Shown here piece after piece: positions 18,314 to 27,680 of a stretch of DNA of 64,000 nucleotides. The stretch is from Hyphomonadaceae bacterium BL14. GTDB taxonomy: Bacteria; Pseudomonadota; Alphaproteobacteria; Caulobacterales; Maricaulaceae. The notes below the pieces were generated by a model. That model saw only the letters and a program-made list of their open reading frames with translations. It did not search any database and was not told the DNA's origin. Where the stretch lies: the NCBI GenBank assembly GCA_027627705.1, contig CP091242.1, positions 1,496,827 through 1,560,826 of the forward strand, in the 5' to 3' direction. Numbering within the stretch: the first letter of the stretch is position 1; each line of letters starts with the position of its first letter. The translations under genes and the position numbers were made by a program.

Positions 18314-18350
18314 CCCGGCCGACCCCGGACTAAGTCCGGGGTCGGCCGGG
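18314..18350. repeat. REP-like palindrome 2 between clpA and leuB
   Basis: Perfect inverted repeat with 18-base arms around a single A at 18332: arm 18314-18331 begins CCCGGCCGACCCC and arm 18333-18350 is its exact complement. It lies between the convergent clpA and leuB and lacks a T-run. It could act as a bidirectional terminator or be a dispersed repeat. Confidence 0.65.
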
Positions 18351-18397
18351 AGAACAGCTTTGGTGAGAGGTGTGCGCCAACGCCAACCGCCAGACCC

Positions 18398-19459
18398 TCA
18401 AGCCGCCCGCGCCGCCTCCCGCCTGATCCGGTCCGCAACCCGTTCCGCAAACGCTGCACACCCCGCCGTTCCGCCGAGATCCGCCGTCAGCGGACCAGCA
18501 CGCAGCTCGGCCTCCAGTGCCGCCTCTATCGCGTCAGCCGCCTTCACCTCGCCCAGCCCGTGACGCAGGAGCAGCGCTGCGCTGGCAATGGCACCGGACG
18601 GGTTGGCCTTGTCCTGACCGGCAATGTCCGGCGCGCTGCCATGGATGGGTTCGAACAGGCCCGGCCCGTCCGCACCGAGGCTCGCCGAGCCCAGCAAGCC
18701 AATGGAGCCGGCGATCACGGCGGCCTCGTCCGACAGGATGTCGCCGAACAGGTTTTCGGTCAGGATGACATCAAAGCGCGCCGGGTGGGTGACGAGCGCC
18801 ATGGCGCATGAATCCACCAGTTGATGGTCCAGCGCCACGTCCGGATAGTCTTTCGCCACATCCTCAACCACCGCCCGCCAGAGCCGCGAGGTGGCCAGCA
18901 CATTGGCCTTGTCCACGCTGGTGACCCGCCCGGAGCGCCCGCGCGCCGCCTCGAACGCCACGCGCGCGATGCGGCTGACTTCCTCAGCTGTGTAGACGCA
19001 GGTGTCGCTGGCGCGCTCACGCCCCTCTTCGCGCGCGCCGAAATACAGCCCGCCCGTCAACTCGCGCACGATCAGCACATCCGCCCCGCGCACCCGTTCG
19101 GCGCGCAGGGGCGAGAAATCCTCAAGCCCGGGAAGCACTTTGACGGGCCGCAAATTGGCAAACAGGCCCAGCGCCTTGCGCAAACCCAGCAGCCCCGCTT
19201 CCGGCCGGACCGGACCGCCATCCCAGGCCGGGCCGCCTACCGCGCCCAGAAATACCGCATCGCTGGCTTTGGCTTTGGCGAGGGTGTCCGGCGGGAGCGG
19301 GTCGCCGCAGGCATCGATCCCGGCGCCGCCGAAGGGGGCGTCTTCAAAGGTGAGCGTCAGGCCGCACCCCTCACCGGCGGCATCCAGGCACAGACGCGCC
19401 GCCCGCGTCACTTCCGGACCGATCCCGTCGCCCGGCAGCAGCAGGATGCGCGCACTCAT
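18398..19459 (-). CDS. leuB: 3-isopropylmalate dehydrogenase
   Basis: LeuB, 353 aa, the NAD-dependent oxidative decarboxylase of leucine synthesis. Motifs are LLPGDGIGPEVTRAARLCL at the start, DAVFLGAVGGPAWD, RPVKVLPGLEDFSPLR, LIVRELTGGLYFGAREEG, TSVDKANVLATSRLW, then NLFGDILSDEAAVIAGSIGLL and EPIHGSAPDIAGQDKANP. All catalytic Arg/Asp/Lys segments are present. It is the last gene of the branched-chain operon. Its start overlaps the leuD stop by four bases. Confidence 0.96.
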   Translation of the reverse strand: MSARILLLPGDGIGPEVTRAARLCLDAAGEGCGLTLTFEDAPFGGAGIDACGDPLPPDTLAKAKASDAVFLGAVGGPAWDGGPVRPEAGLLGLRKALGLFANLRPVKVLPGLEDFSPLRAERVRGADVLIVRELTGGLYFGAREEGRERASDTCVYTAEEVSRIARVAFEAARGRSGRVTSVDKANVLATSRLWRAVVEDVAKDYPDVALDHQLVDSCAMALVTHPARFDVILTENLFGDILSDEAAVIAGSIGLLGSASLGADGPGLFEPIHGSAPDIAGQDKANPSGAIASAALLLRHGLGEVKAADAIEAALEAELRAGPLTADLGGTAGCAAFAERVADRIRREAARAA

Positions 19460-20034
19460 GCGGCGCGCTCCGCTTCAAAGCGCGCGATATCCTCGCCCTG
19501 GGCAAGGATATAGCCCATCGGGTCCACGCCCTCGATCAGGCAGGTGCGCGCAAACGGCTCCAGCACGAAGCGGGCGGTGATGTTGCCGGCGGTGATGTTG
19601 CCTGCCGCCACATCAATGCTCATCTCCAGCCCGTCACGGTCCATCAGGGCGGCGTGGGAGGCCTCGTCGATCTCGCAGATCACCAGGCCATTCTTGAACG
19701 CGTTGGAGCGGAAAATATCCGCCGCGCGCGTCGTCACCACGGCGCGAAAGCCGAAATCCTTCAGCGCCCAGGGCGCATGCTCGCGCGAGGACCCGCAGCC
19801 GAAATTATGCCCCGCCACCAGAATGCGCGGCTCACCGTGAGGGATGTCATTGAGCCGGTGCGCCTTCTTTGAGCCGTCCGCGTGGAAGCGCCAGTCGTGG
19901 AAGCACGCCTCGCCCAGCGCGCCACGCTCCGTCGTGGTCAGGAAGCGCGCCGGAATGATCTGGTCAGTGTCTACATTGGCGTCCGGCAGGGTGAAGGCGG
20001 GCGCGGTGACGGTGAGGATGGGTTCATTGCGCAT
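19456..20034 (-). CDS. leuD: 3-isopropylmalate dehydratase small subunit
   Basis: LeuD, 192 aa. Key segments are [42 protein letters not shown] (the substrate-binding CGSSREHA loop) and [16 protein letters not shown]. It pairs with LeuC to isomerise 2- to 3-isopropylmalate. Between residues about 160 and 170 the sequence repeats [10 protein letters not shown], a small in-frame 12-base duplication. It overlaps leuC by 11 bases upstream and leuB by four bases downstream, so the three genes are translationally linked. Confidence 0.96.
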   Translation of the reverse strand: MRNEPILTVTAPAFTLPDANVDTDQIIPARFLTTTERGALGEACFHDWRFHADGSKKAHRLNDIPHGEPRILVAGHNFGCGSSREHAPWALKDFGFRAVVTTRAADIFRSNAFKNGLVICEIDEASHAALMDRDGLEMSIDVAAGNITAGNITARFVLEPFARTCLIEGVDPMGYILAQGEDIARFEAERAA

Positions 20035-21445
20035 GGGAGGCCTCCAGAATCCGGCGCGGATCGGCGATGGCGCCCGCGACCGCCGAGGCGGCGGCCGTGG
20101 CGGGGCTTGCCAGCACGGTGCGCACGCCCTGGCCCTGACGCCCGGCGAAATTGCGGTTGGAGGTGGACACGATCAGCTCGCCCGGCCGCCCGCTATCGCC
20201 ATTCATGGCGATGCACATGGAACACCCCGGCTCGCGCCATTCAGCCCCGGCGGTGCGGAAGATCGCGTCCAGCCCTTCGGCTTCGGCTGCGCGCTTCACC
20301 GCTTCAGAGCCCGGCACGACCAGCATACGCACGCCCGGCTTGACGCAGCGCCCGGCCATCACAGAGGCCGCCTCGCGCAGATCGGACAGGCGCGCATTGG
20401 TGCATGAGCCGATGAAGACCGCGTCGATCTTCTCGCCCATCAGCGCCTCGCCTGGCTTGAAACCCATATAGGCCAGCGCCTCGGTCATCCTGTCAGAAGA
20501 CGGTGCAGGCGGGCTCGAATCCACCGGCGCAGCCATGTCGGGGCTGTCGCCCCAGGTGATCATGGGTGCCAGGCGCGAGGCGTCGAGGCGGACTTCGGCG
20601 TCGAACACCGCGCCCGCATCGCTGCGCAGCTGCGCCCAACGCGCCTTGGCCGCCTCGAACGCGGCCCCCTTGGGTGCATGGGTGCGGCCCTGCAGATAGC
20701 GGAAGGTGGTTTCGTCCGGCGCGATCATTCCGGCGCGCGCGCCTGCCTCGATGGACATGTTGCACACGGTCATGCGCTCTTCCATGGACAGCGCTTCGAT
20801 CGCCGGGCCGGCATATTCGATGACGTGGCCCGCCGCGCCGCCCGCGCCCAGCTCGGCGATGATCGCCAGGATCAGATCCTTTGCGCCTACGCCCACGCGC
20901 AGCTCACCGTCCACATGGACGCGCATGGTCTTGGGCTTGCGCTGCAACAGGCACTGGCTGGCGAGCACATGGCCGACTTCGGTGGTGCCGATCCCGAAAG
21001 CCAGCGCGCCGAACGCGCCATGGGTGGAGGTGTGGCTGTCACCACAGACAATGGTTTGGCCGGGCTGGGTCAGGCCCAGCTCCGGCCCGATAACGTGGAC
21101 AATGCCCCGGTCCGCACTGTCCCATCCGGCGAGGCGGATGGCGTGGCGGCGGCAATTGGCCTCCATGGTCTCCACCTGGTGGCGCGCTGCGGCACTGGCA
21201 TAGATCGGCCTCGCACCGGCTGCGCGCGGCGTGGTGGGGGTGGAGTGATCCAGCGTCGCATAGGTCAGGTCGGGCCGGCGCACGCTCAAGCCCCGTGCAT
21301 CCAGCTCGGCGAAGGCCTGCGGGCTGGTCACTTCATGGATCAGGTGCAGGTCCACATAGATCAGAGCGGGCGCATCATCGCGCTCGGGCGTCACCACATG
21401 CGCGTCCCAGACCTTGTCGAACAGGGTTCTAGATGGCGACGGCAT
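20024..21445 (-). CDS. leuC: 3-isopropylmalate dehydratase large subunit
   Basis: LeuC, 473 aa, an aconitase-family Fe-S enzyme. The start [18 protein letters not shown] matches the family; the ATG at 21445 lies 17 bases inside the end of ilvE. Visible motifs are [37 protein letters not shown], and the cluster ligands in [17 protein letters not shown] and [10 protein letters not shown] 20-residue stretch around [17 protein letters not shown] is a variable linker. It acts with LeuD in leucine synthesis. Confidence 0.96.
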   Translation of the reverse strand: MPSPSRTLFDKVWDAHVVTPERDDAPALIYVDLHLIHEVTSPQAFAELDARGLSVRRPDLTYATLDHSTPTTPRAAGARPIYASAAARHQVETMEANCRRHAIRLAGWDSADRGIVHVIGPELGLTQPGQTIVCGDSHTSTHGAFGALAFGIGTTEVGHVLASQCLLQRKPKTMRVHVDGELRVGVGAKDLILAIIAELGAGGAAGHVIEYAGPAIEALSMEERMTVCNMSIEAGARAGMIAPDETTFRYLQGRTHAPKGAAFEAAKARWAQLRSDAGAVFDAEVRLDASRLAPMITWGDSPDMAAPVDSSPPAPSSDRMTEALAYMGFKPGEALMGEKIDAVFIGSCTNARLSDLREAASVMAGRCVKPGVRMLVVPGSEAVKRAAEAEGLDAIFRTAGAEWREPGCSMCIAMNGDSGRPGELIVSTSNRNFAGRQGQGVRTVLASPATAAASAVAGAIADPRRILEASHAQ

Positions 21446-22397
21446 GGCTGGCCTCCTTGTCGGCACTGACCGAACGGACCGGCTCCAGCCAGCCCCATTC
21501 ATCTTTCGTGGTTCCGTCAAACAGGCCGAAAAACCGCTCCTGGATCAGGCGCGTCACCGGCCCTGCGCCCGCGGCGCGGGTGGTCTTGTCATCCACCGAT
21601 CGGATCGGGGTCACTTCAGCGGCGGTGCCGGTGAAAAAGGCCTCGTCGCACAAGTAAAGCATCTCGCGCGGCAGGGCCTGTTCGACCACTTCAATGCCCT
21701 CTTTGCGCGCCAGCGTGATCACCGTGTCGCGGGTGATGCCCTGCAGGATGGAGCTGGCCGCCGGCGGCGTCATCAGCTTGCCGTTCTTGACCAGGAACAG
21801 GTTTTCGCCGGCCCCTTCAGACAGGCGGCCATCGACATCCAGGCCGATGCCTTCCGCGTAGCCGCGCGACTTGGCCTCGCGGGAGATGAGATAGCTCGAC
21901 AGGTAATTGCCGCCGGCCTTGGCGCCGGTGGGCGCGGTGTTGGGTGCCAGCCGGTTCCAGGACGAGACCATCACGTCCACCCCGCGCGTGCGGGCTTCCT
22001 CGCCGAGGTAAGCGCCCCAGGGGAAGGCGGCGATGAATAGCTCGATGGGCGTTTCTTTCGCGGGAACGACCCCGATGGAGCCATATCCGATAAAGGCGAT
22101 GGGCCGGATATAGGCCGAGTTCAGGGCGTTCCTGGCCACCAGTTCCTTGCAGGCGGTGACGATTTCGTCCTCGGAGAACGGAATGTCGACCGAGTAGATG
22201 CGCGCTGAATCAATGAGGCGGCGGATATGATCGCGCACACGGAAGCCCGCCGGCCCCGAGGGTGTGTCATAGACACGAATACCCTCGAACATGGAGGTGC
22301 CGTAGTGCAGTCCATGAGACAGCACATGCACCTGGGCGTCGGCCCAGCGGATATAGGCACCGTTGCGCCAGATATAGTCGGTCGTCGTGATAGCCAT
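21429..22397 (-). CDS. ilvE: Branched-chain amino acid aminotransferase
   Basis: IlvE, 322 aa, a class IV PLP aminotransferase performing the last step for Ile, Val and Leu. It begins with [22 protein letters not shown], then [17 protein letters not shown]. The PLP lysine is in [11 protein letters not shown], and later motifs are [14 protein letters not shown] and [20 protein letters not shown]. It sits between leuA and leuC in the operon and overlaps leuC. No separate promoter is visible. Confidence 0.95.
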   Translation of the reverse strand: MAITTTDYIWRNGAYIRWADAQVHVLSHGLHYGTSMFEGIRVYDTPSGPAGFRVRDHIRRLIDSARIYSVDIPFSEDEIVTACKELVARNALNSAYIRPIAFIGYGSIGVVPAKETPIELFIAAFPWGAYLGEEARTRGVDVMVSSWNRLAPNTAPTGAKAGGNYLSSYLISREAKSRGYAEGIGLDVDGRLSEGAGENLFLVKNGKLMTPPAASSILQGITRDTVITLARKEGIEVVEQALPREMLYLCDEAFFTGTAAEVTPIRSVDDKTTRAAGAGPVTRLIQERFFGLFDGTTKDEWGWLEPVRSVSADKEASHAVAI

Positions 22398-22409
22398 TTT
22401 GAATGTCCT

Positions 22410-23987
22410 TCAGGCGGCAGCGTCGGCGCGGGCCTCTCGGCGGCGGCGCACGGCAAGGGCGTTGTTGAGCGCGTCGATATAGGCACCGACACAGGCGGGC
22501 AGGATGTCGCGGGCGCGGGCGCGGCCGGGGAAGCGTTCGCCGTCCAGCTCGGCTTCCAGCTCGACCAGAACGTCGGCACCCTGGCCATCACTGCCCGCTT
22601 CATCCGGGTCAGCGGCGATGTATTGCATGTCGATTCCGGCCACGCGCGCGGGCGCGTCCATGATCTGGCTGACCGCCTGGTAGGCGGCGTCCAGCGCGCC
22701 GGGTGCGCGGGCAAGATCGCTGACCCGGCCCCGCACGGGATGGTCCAGCTCGATGCGCGCCACCGGCTGGTCCTGACGCGAGATGGGCGCACGGATTTCC
22801 AGACGCGACAGCGTCCACATCTGATCGTTGGCATCGCCATCCAACCGCGCCAGGATCGCCGCCAGCCGCGCTGAATCCACCGTGCCGACCTCGTCGGCCA
22901 CGGCCTTGAAAGCGATGAAGGCCTGCGCCAGCGCCTCGCCCTCCAGCGTCCAGCCGAGTTCTGCCGCCCGCGCGGCCAGGGCGTGCTTGCCCGAATGCTT
23001 GCCCAGCACCAGCGCGTTGGACGCCAGACCCACATCTTCAGGCTTCATGATCTCATAGGTCTCGCGGTTCATCAGCACGCCATGCTGGTGGATGCCGGAC
23101 TCGTGGGCGAAGGCATTGGCGCCCACGATGGCCTTGTTGCGCGGTGGGTGGGTATTCGTGACTTGTGACAGGGTGCGCGTCGCAGCCATGATCTGGCGGG
23201 TGTCGATCCCGGTGGTCAGGCCGAACTGGTCCTTGCGGGTACGCAGCGCCATCACCGCATCCTCCAGCGCGCAATTGCCCGCCCGCTCGCCAATACCGGT
23301 CAGCGCGCATTCGATCTGGCGCGCCCCGCCGCGCACAGCGGCCAGCGAATTGGCCACCGCCATGCCCAGATCGTCATGGCAATGGGCCGAGAAGATCACG
23401 CCCTCGGGCCGCTCGACTGCCTGGCCCAGATGCGTGAACAGCGCCATCATCTCTTCCGGCGTGGCGTAGCCCACAGTGTCAGGGACATTCAGCGTGCTCG
23501 CGCCTGCCCCGGCAGCGACGGACAAGGCCTCCACCAGGAAGTCCCGCTCGGTGCGGATGGCGTCCTCGGCGGAAAACTCCACATCGTCAGCGAATTCACG
23601 CGCGTAGGCGACCATCTCGGCGATACGGGTCAGGATCGCCTCCCGGCTCATTTTCAGTTTGAACTCCCGGTGCAGCGGGCTGGTGCCCAGAAACACATGG
23701 ATGCGCTTCTTCGCCGCCGGGGCCAGCGCCCGGCCCGCCGCCTCGATATCGCCTTTGGCCGCCCGCGCCAGCGAGCAGATGGCCGGGCCATCCACCTCGC
23801 CCGCAATGCGCTCGACGGCGCGGAAATCACCCGGCGAGGCGATGGCAAAGCCCGCCTCGATGACGTCGACCTTCAGCGCCGCCAAAGCCTTGGCCATTTT
23901 CAGCTTGCCGGCCTCACTCATGGAGAAGCCCGGCGCCTGCTCGCCATCGCGCAGCGTGGTGTCGAAAATGATGACCCGGTCGCTCAT
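22410..23987 (-). CDS. leuA: 2-isopropylmalate synthase
   Basis: LeuA, 525 aa, which condenses acetyl-CoA with 2-oxoisovalerate, the first step committed to leucine. The TIM-barrel domain shows IIFDTTLRDGEQAPGFSMS, then FSAHCHDDLGMAVANSLAA and the metal-binding ESGIHQHGVL. The C-terminal leucine-sensing domain is present (from about residue 395, with the ARAPGALDAAYQAV and VELEAELDGERFPGRA segments). Feedback inhibition is therefore expected in addition to attenuation. It overlaps the ilvM stop by four bases. Confidence 0.95.
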   Translation of the reverse strand: MSDRVIIFDTTLRDGEQAPGFSMSEAGKLKMAKALAALKVDVIEAGFAIASPGDFRAVERIAGEVDGPAICSLARAAKGDIEAAGRALAPAAKKRIHVFLGTSPLHREFKLKMSREAILTRIAEMVAYAREFADDVEFSAEDAIRTERDFLVEALSVAAGAGASTLNVPDTVGYATPEEMMALFTHLGQAVERPEGVIFSAHCHDDLGMAVANSLAAVRGGARQIECALTGIGERAGNCALEDAVMALRTRKDQFGLTTGIDTRQIMAATRTLSQVTNTHPPRNKAIVGANAFAHESGIHQHGVLMNRETYEIMKPEDVGLASNALVLGKHSGKHALAARAAELGWTLEGEALAQAFIAFKAVADEVGTVDSARLAAILARLDGDANDQMWTLSRLEIRAPISRQDQPVARIELDHPVRGRVSDLARAPGALDAAYQAVSQIMDAPARVAGIDMQYIAADPDEAGSDGQGADVLVELEAELDGERFPGRARARDILPACVGAYIDALNNALAVRRRREARADAAA

Positions 23988-24247
23988 GACGCTGCCTCCA
24001 GCGCCTGGAGCTGCGCTGAGGTCACTGCCACCACGTCGTACATCTTGGCCAGCTGGGCGCAGACCGTCTCCACCCGGCGCGCCGGATCGCGCGGTGCCAC
24101 GTGCAGGGTGAGGCGCGCGGACGCGCCAGCCCGCGTCTCGGGCAGGGTCAGGGCGCGCACCACAAAGCCGCGCCGCTCCACCAGGCCGATGAGGCGCAGG
24201 ACCGCACCCTCGCCCGGACGGAAATCAATATCGATGCGGCAGGTCAT
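23984..24247 (-). CDS. ilvM: Acetolactate synthase small subunit (IlvM type)
   Basis: An 87-aa single-ACT-domain regulatory subunit. The ACT pattern is visible as ID-FRPGEGAVLRLIGLVERRGFVV then LTLHVAPRDPARRVETVCAQL. The length equals the enterobacterial IlvM class rather than the longer IlvH/IlvN (about 160 aa or more) usual in Alphaproteobacteria. It overlaps ilvG and leuA by four bases on either side. It probably activates, and may confer feedback control on, IlvG. It could also be named ilvN; the IlvM label is by size and operon order. Confidence 0.85.
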   Translation of the reverse strand: MTCRIDIDFRPGEGAVLRLIGLVERRGFVVRALTLPETRAGASARLTLHVAPRDPARRVETVCAQLAKMYDVVAVTSAQLQALEAAS

Positions 24248-25950
24248 GAGGCCTCCATCATGTCGGAATTGGATTTGCCCGGCGGCACCAGCGGCCAGAC
24301 ATTTTCCGCCGGGTCGATGCGCACATGGGCCAGGATCGGCCCGCGGGTTTTGAGCAGGCGGTCAATGGCACCGGGCACGTCCACGCGCCGGTCCACGGTG
24401 AAGGCCTCGATCCCGAAGGCGCGGGCAATCTCGGCGAAGTCGGGATTGTCATAGAGATCGACCTCGGAGAAATTCTGCTCGTAGAACAGCTCCTGCCACT
24501 GGCGCACCATGCCCAGCTGGGAATTGTCCAGGAGCACGATCTTCAGCGGCAGGCTGTAGCGGCGCAGCGTCGCCAGCTCCTGGATATTCATCATGATCGA
24601 GCCGTCGCCGGTGACCGTCACAACGGTCGCGTCCGGCTCTGCGAACAGCGCGCCGATGCCGGCAGGAATGCCGTAGCCCATGGCACCCAGGCCTGCGCTG
24701 GTCAGGTGGGCTTGCGGGCGCGAGAAGCGGCAGTGCTGGGCCACCCACATCTGATGCTGGCCCACATCGCAGGTCGCGATGAAGCGGTCGCCTGCCTGGC
24801 GCGACAATTCATTGAGCAGCGCAGGCGCGTAGACACCCGCGCCCGGCGCGTCATAGCGGAAGGCCCAGTCGGTGGCGTTCTGGGCGCAGCGCGCACGCCA
24901 GGCGGCGATGTCCAGCCGGCCCGGCTCCAGCGCCGTCAGGATCGCCGCGATATCGCCGGGCAGCGCCACATTGGCGCGGCGCAGCTTGGAAATCTCCGAC
25001 GCGTCGCCGTCGATATGGATCACCTTGGCACCCGGCGCGAAGGTGTCCAGCTTGCCTGTCGCGCGGTCATCAAAGCGCGCGCCTACACAGATCAGCAGAT
25101 CGCTTTCCATTACCGCCGTGTTGGCCGCGCGTGTGCCGTGCATGCCCAGCATGCCCAGAAAGTCTTCGCGCTCGGTGGGCAGACCGCCCAGACCCTTCAA
25201 TGTCGCCACCGCCGGGATACGGGTCCGGTCGTGGAAATCACGCAAGGCCGCTTCGGCACGGGCGATGGCGATGCCGCCGCCAAAATACAGAACCGGGCGG
25301 CGCGCCGCGCGGATCAGTGCCTCGGCGGCGCGCAAGGACGCCGCATCCGGCAAGGCGTAACCGGCGGGTGCCGGAACCGGTCCCGTGGGGGGGAACGGCC
25401 CGAGGGCTTGGGTGACGTCCTTGGGCAGGTCGATCAGGACCGGCCCCGGCCGCCCGCCCTTCGCCAGAGCAAATGCTTCGGCGAAGATCTGGGGGATGTC
25501 GGATGCGCTGCGCGCGATGAAGGAATGTTTCACGATCGGCAGGGTGACGCCGAACACGTCAATTTCCTGGAAGGCGTCGGTGCCCATCAGGGCCGTCGGC
25601 ACCTGACCGGTGATCGCCACCATGGGCACTGAATCCAGAAACGCATTGGCAATGCCGGTGATCAGATTGGTGGCGCCCGGGCCGGACGTGGCCAGGCACA
25701 CGCCCGGCTCGCCCGACACCCGGCCATAGGCGTCCGCCGCCAGCGCCGCCGCCTGCTCATGGCGCACCAGCACATGCTTCAGCCGGGAGCCCGGCAGCGC
25801 GTCATAGACCGGCATGATTGCTCCGCCGGGATAGCCGAACACATAGTCAACGCCCTCACGCTCCAGCGCCTCGACGACCAGATGGGCGCCGGTGCGCGCG
25901 GACGCCTTCGGTGCAGACTCGTGTGACGGCGGGGCGGCGGCGGTCAGCAT
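24244..25950 (-). CDS. ilvG: Acetolactate synthase large subunit
   Basis: A 568-aa ThDP-dependent acetohydroxyacid synthase. N-terminal YVFGYPGGAIMPVYDAL contains the conserved Gly loop. Further motifs are HEQAAALAADAYGRVSGEPG (catalytic Glu), ATSGPGATNLITGIANAF, PVLIDLPKDV and the ThDP-binding GDGSIMMNIQELATLRRYS then NSQLGMVRQWQELFY. It makes acetolactate or acetohydroxybutyrate from pyruvate. ATG at 25950 is chosen as it begins just before the conserved region and five bases after the ilvC stop. It is paired with the IlvM-type subunit. Confidence 0.95.
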   Translation of the reverse strand: MLTAAAPPSHESAPKASARTGAHLVVEALEREGVDYVFGYPGGAIMPVYDALPGSRLKHVLVRHEQAAALAADAYGRVSGEPGVCLATSGPGATNLITGIANAFLDSVPMVAITGQVPTALMGTDAFQEIDVFGVTLPIVKHSFIARSASDIPQIFAEAFALAKGGRPGPVLIDLPKDVTQALGPFPPTGPVPAPAGYALPDAASLRAAEALIRAARRPVLYFGGGIAIARAEAALRDFHDRTRIPAVATLKGLGGLPTEREDFLGMLGMHGTRAANTAVMESDLLICVGARFDDRATGKLDTFAPGAKVIHIDGDASEISKLRRANVALPGDIAAILTALEPGRLDIAAWRARCAQNATDWAFRYDAPGAGVYAPALLNELSRQAGDRFIATCDVGQHQMWVAQHCRFSRPQAHLTSAGLGAMGYGIPAGIGALFAEPDATVVTVTGDGSIMMNIQELATLRRYSLPLKIVLLDNSQLGMVRQWQELFYEQNFSEVDLYDNPDFAEIARAFGIEAFTVDRRVDVPGAIDRLLKTRGPILAHVRIDPAENVWPLVPPGKSNSDMMEAS

Positions 25951-25954
25951 GGCC

Positions 25955-26971
25955 TCACTCCGCCTGGCCGGCATTGGCACCGGGCTGCAGCCAGGCCATG
26001 CGCGCGCGCAGGCGCGCCCCGGTCTTCTCGATGTCCTGCTCCAGATCCTGGCGCAGCAGGGCGTCGTAGCGCGGCTTGCCGGCCTGGTTCTCCAGGATCC
26101 AGTCGCGTGCGAAGGCACCGGACTGGATATCGGTCAGCACTTCGCGCATCCGCGCCCGCGTCTCGGCGTTGATGACGCGCGGACCCGAGACCAGATCGCC
26201 GTATTTGGCGGTCTCCGAGATGAAGTCATGCATGCGGGCCAGTCCGCCCTCATACATCAGATCAACGATCAGCTTGAGCTCGTGCAGGCATTCGAAATAG
26301 GCGATTTCCGGCTGGTAGCCCGCCTCCACCAACGTCTCGTATCCCGCGGCCACCAACTCGCTGGCACCCCCGCACAGGACGGCCTGCTCGCCGAACAGGT
26401 CGGTCTCGGTCTCTTCGGCGAAGGTTGTTTCGATGGCACCGCCGGTCGTGCCGCCATTGCCTTTGCAATAGGCCAGCGCCCGCTCGCGCGCCTCACCGGA
26501 GGCATCCTGCCAGACGGCGAACAGACTGGGCACGCCTCGCCCGATCTCAAACTCGCGGCGCACCAGATCACCGGGACCCTTGGGGGCCACCAGAATGACA
26601 TCTATATCGGCGCGCGGACGCACCTGGCCATAATGGATGGAAAACCCGTGGGCGACCATCAGCGTCTCGCCCGGTGCCATGTTCGGGGCGATATCGGCCT
26701 CATAGACCGACTTATGGGTCATATCCGGGGTCAGCATCGCTATGAAACTGGCCCGCTTGGCTGCGTCAGCGGGCGTCAGCACCTCAAACCCGTCCGCTGC
26801 AGCGCGCGCCGCAGCCTTGCCGCCGGGCCGGGCACCGACAATGACCGTATGGCCGCTGTCACGCAGGTTGCGGGCATGCGCCCGGCCCTGGCTGCCATAG
26901 CCGATAATGGCGATGGGGCCCGGCTGGATCGCTTCGGCTTTGGCGTCGTCTTCGGTGTAGATGCGGGTCAA
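25955..26971 (-). CDS. ilvC: Ketol-acid reductoisomerase
   Basis: IlvC, 338 aa, the short class I form. The NADP-binding loop is [22 protein letters not shown]. The second domain includes [39 protein letters not shown] (Mg ligands Asp/Glu) and [19 protein letters not shown]. It is the first structural gene of the branched-chain operon, directly downstream of the leader peptide and attenuator. This ilvC-ilvG-ilvM-leuA order recalls the Xanthomonas arrangement more than that of usual Alphaproteobacteria. Confidence 0.96.
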   Translation of the reverse strand: MTRIYTEDDAKAEAIQPGPIAIIGYGSQGRAHARNLRDSGHTVIVGARPGGKAAARAAADGFEVLTPADAAKRASFIAMLTPDMTHKSVYEADIAPNMAPGETLMVAHGFSIHYGQVRPRADIDVILVAPKGPGDLVRREFEIGRGVPSLFAVWQDASGEARERALAYCKGNGGTTGGAIETTFAEETETDLFGEQAVLCGGASELVAAGYETLVEAGYQPEIAYFECLHELKLIVDLMYEGGLARMHDFISETAKYGDLVSGPRVINAETRARMREVLTDIQSGAFARDWILENQAGKPRYDALLRQDLEQDIEKTGARLRARMAWLQPGANAGQAE

Positions 26972-27003
26972 TTGTCAGTCTCCGGTGTGGATGTCAGGAC
27001 AAG

Positions 27004-27032
27004 AAAAAACCCCCGCTCGGGAGAGCGGGGGT
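27004..27032 (-). terminator. Attenuator terminator of the ilv-leu operon
   Basis: On the minus strand a perfect 10-base stem (plus-strand arms 27009-27018 and 27023-27032, four-base loop) is followed by six T (27004-27009). It lies between the leader-peptide stop (27063) and ilvC (27 to 33 bases before the ilvC ATG). Its upstream arm CCGCTC can alternatively pair with GAGCGG inside the leader coding region (27077-27082), giving a plausible antiterminator. Confidence 0.88.
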
Positions 27033-27062
27033 CCTTGGCGTCTTTTGGAAGTTCAGCTTCCG

Positions 27063-27188
27063 TCAGACAGGCACCGCCGCTCCGCGAAGGGAGGTAATAA
27101 GGACGACGACAAGAAGGACGAGCGAGGACAGCGCCACGGCGTTCAGCCGGGCGTCTTTCGTCTTCGCAATGACCGTCGCGTCGCGCAT
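27063..27188 (-). CDS. ilvL: ilv-leu operon leader peptide
   Basis: A 41-aa leader beginning MRDATVIAKTKDARLN and carrying the run SSLVLLVVVLITSL near its C-terminus. Seven of nine consecutive residues in that core are Leu or Val and one is Ile. Several of these Leu codons are CTT, which is scarce in the neighbouring high-GC genes. An in-frame ATG at 27209 could extend it by seven residues. It is followed 31 bp later by a terminator and then ilvC. Starvation for charged Leu, Val or Ile tRNA would stall the ribosome and favour antitermination. The peptide itself probably has no other function. Confidence 0.85.
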   Translation of the reverse strand: MRDATVIAKTKDARLNAVALSSLVLLVVVLITSLRGAAVPV

Positions 27189-27209
27189 GGCGGGCCGTCT
27201 CGATTTCAT

Positions 27210-27502
27210 GGGCGCTCAGGACGATCCTGAAACGCAGATGTCCTGGCGATGCTGCAGGTGCGGCCTCGCCGATCTGTTGAAAAGGCTACGGGCGATCCCA
27301 CCCCCTTGGCAACAGGAAAAATGTACGGACCTTCAGAAAAATTATTTCGCAATAATATTCAATGCTTTACAGTGCAATTCTCGCCACTCGGCTCCGAAAT
27401 CGTGTCTTTTGGGCCACACGAGACTGGTTGACGCCGTGTGGAAAAGCCGACCATCGTGACGTCATCGCTGAGCAAGTGCAGCGTGAGTTTTCGGAGCCCG
27501 AC
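27210..27502. promoter_or_regulatory. Divergent control region between the ilv-leu and thr-ilvD operons
   Basis: A 293-bp gene-free region between two leader peptides. It holds a conspicuous AT-rich block at about 27335-27385 (with AATTATTTCGCAATAATATT) that probably contains promoter or activator sites. TTGACGC at 27428-27434 resembles the alphaproteobacterial -35 consensus for the rightward thr transcript, though no good -10 was found. On the minus strand TTGCAC...TATTGC with a 17-base spacer (about 27354-27382) is a weak leftward promoter candidate. No coding sequence is convincing here. Confidence 0.5.
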
Positions 27503-27652
27503 ATGGCACTGGCCGCCGTCCTTCGTGGTCTTGAACTGGCAAGCGCCGATGCGCCGGCCAGTCTTGGCGTGCGCCTGGATGGCCTCACGCTTACCGTCTC
27601 CACAACCGTGACGACCACCACCATTACGGGCGGGCGGTGCGGCGCGGGCTGA
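27503..27652 (+). CDS. thrL: thr operon leader peptide
   Basis: A 49-aa leader from ATG 27503 (GGAG six bases upstream) ending TLTVSTTVTTTTITGGRCGAG-like. Nine of the 14 residues 29-42 are Thr, with one Ile and two Val. The C-terminal TTTTIT...GAG strongly resembles the enterobacterial thr leader in style. A longer in-frame reading begins at 27362, but its N-terminal part is not gene-like; a GTG at 27569 is another possible start. A terminator follows 29 bp after the stop, and thrA begins 100 bp after it. Threonyl-tRNA (possibly also isoleucyl) supply is the inferred signal. Confidence 0.85.
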   Translation: MALAAVLRGLELASADAPASLGVRLDGLTLTVSTTVTTTTITGGRCGAG

Positions 27653-27680
27653 GGATCAACACTCAAACCTGACCGACCCG

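Noticed and set aside
24325..25632. A 435-codon open frame antisense to ilvG
   Set aside because: Composition is typical of a high-GC shadow and it has no motif; the opposite strand is unambiguous acetolactate synthase.
27362..27652. A 96-aa protein-coding gene rather than a leader peptide
   Set aside because: The N-terminal part shows no codon bias or ribosome site, whereas ATG 27503 has GGAG and the C-terminus is the Thr-rich attenuation peptide.
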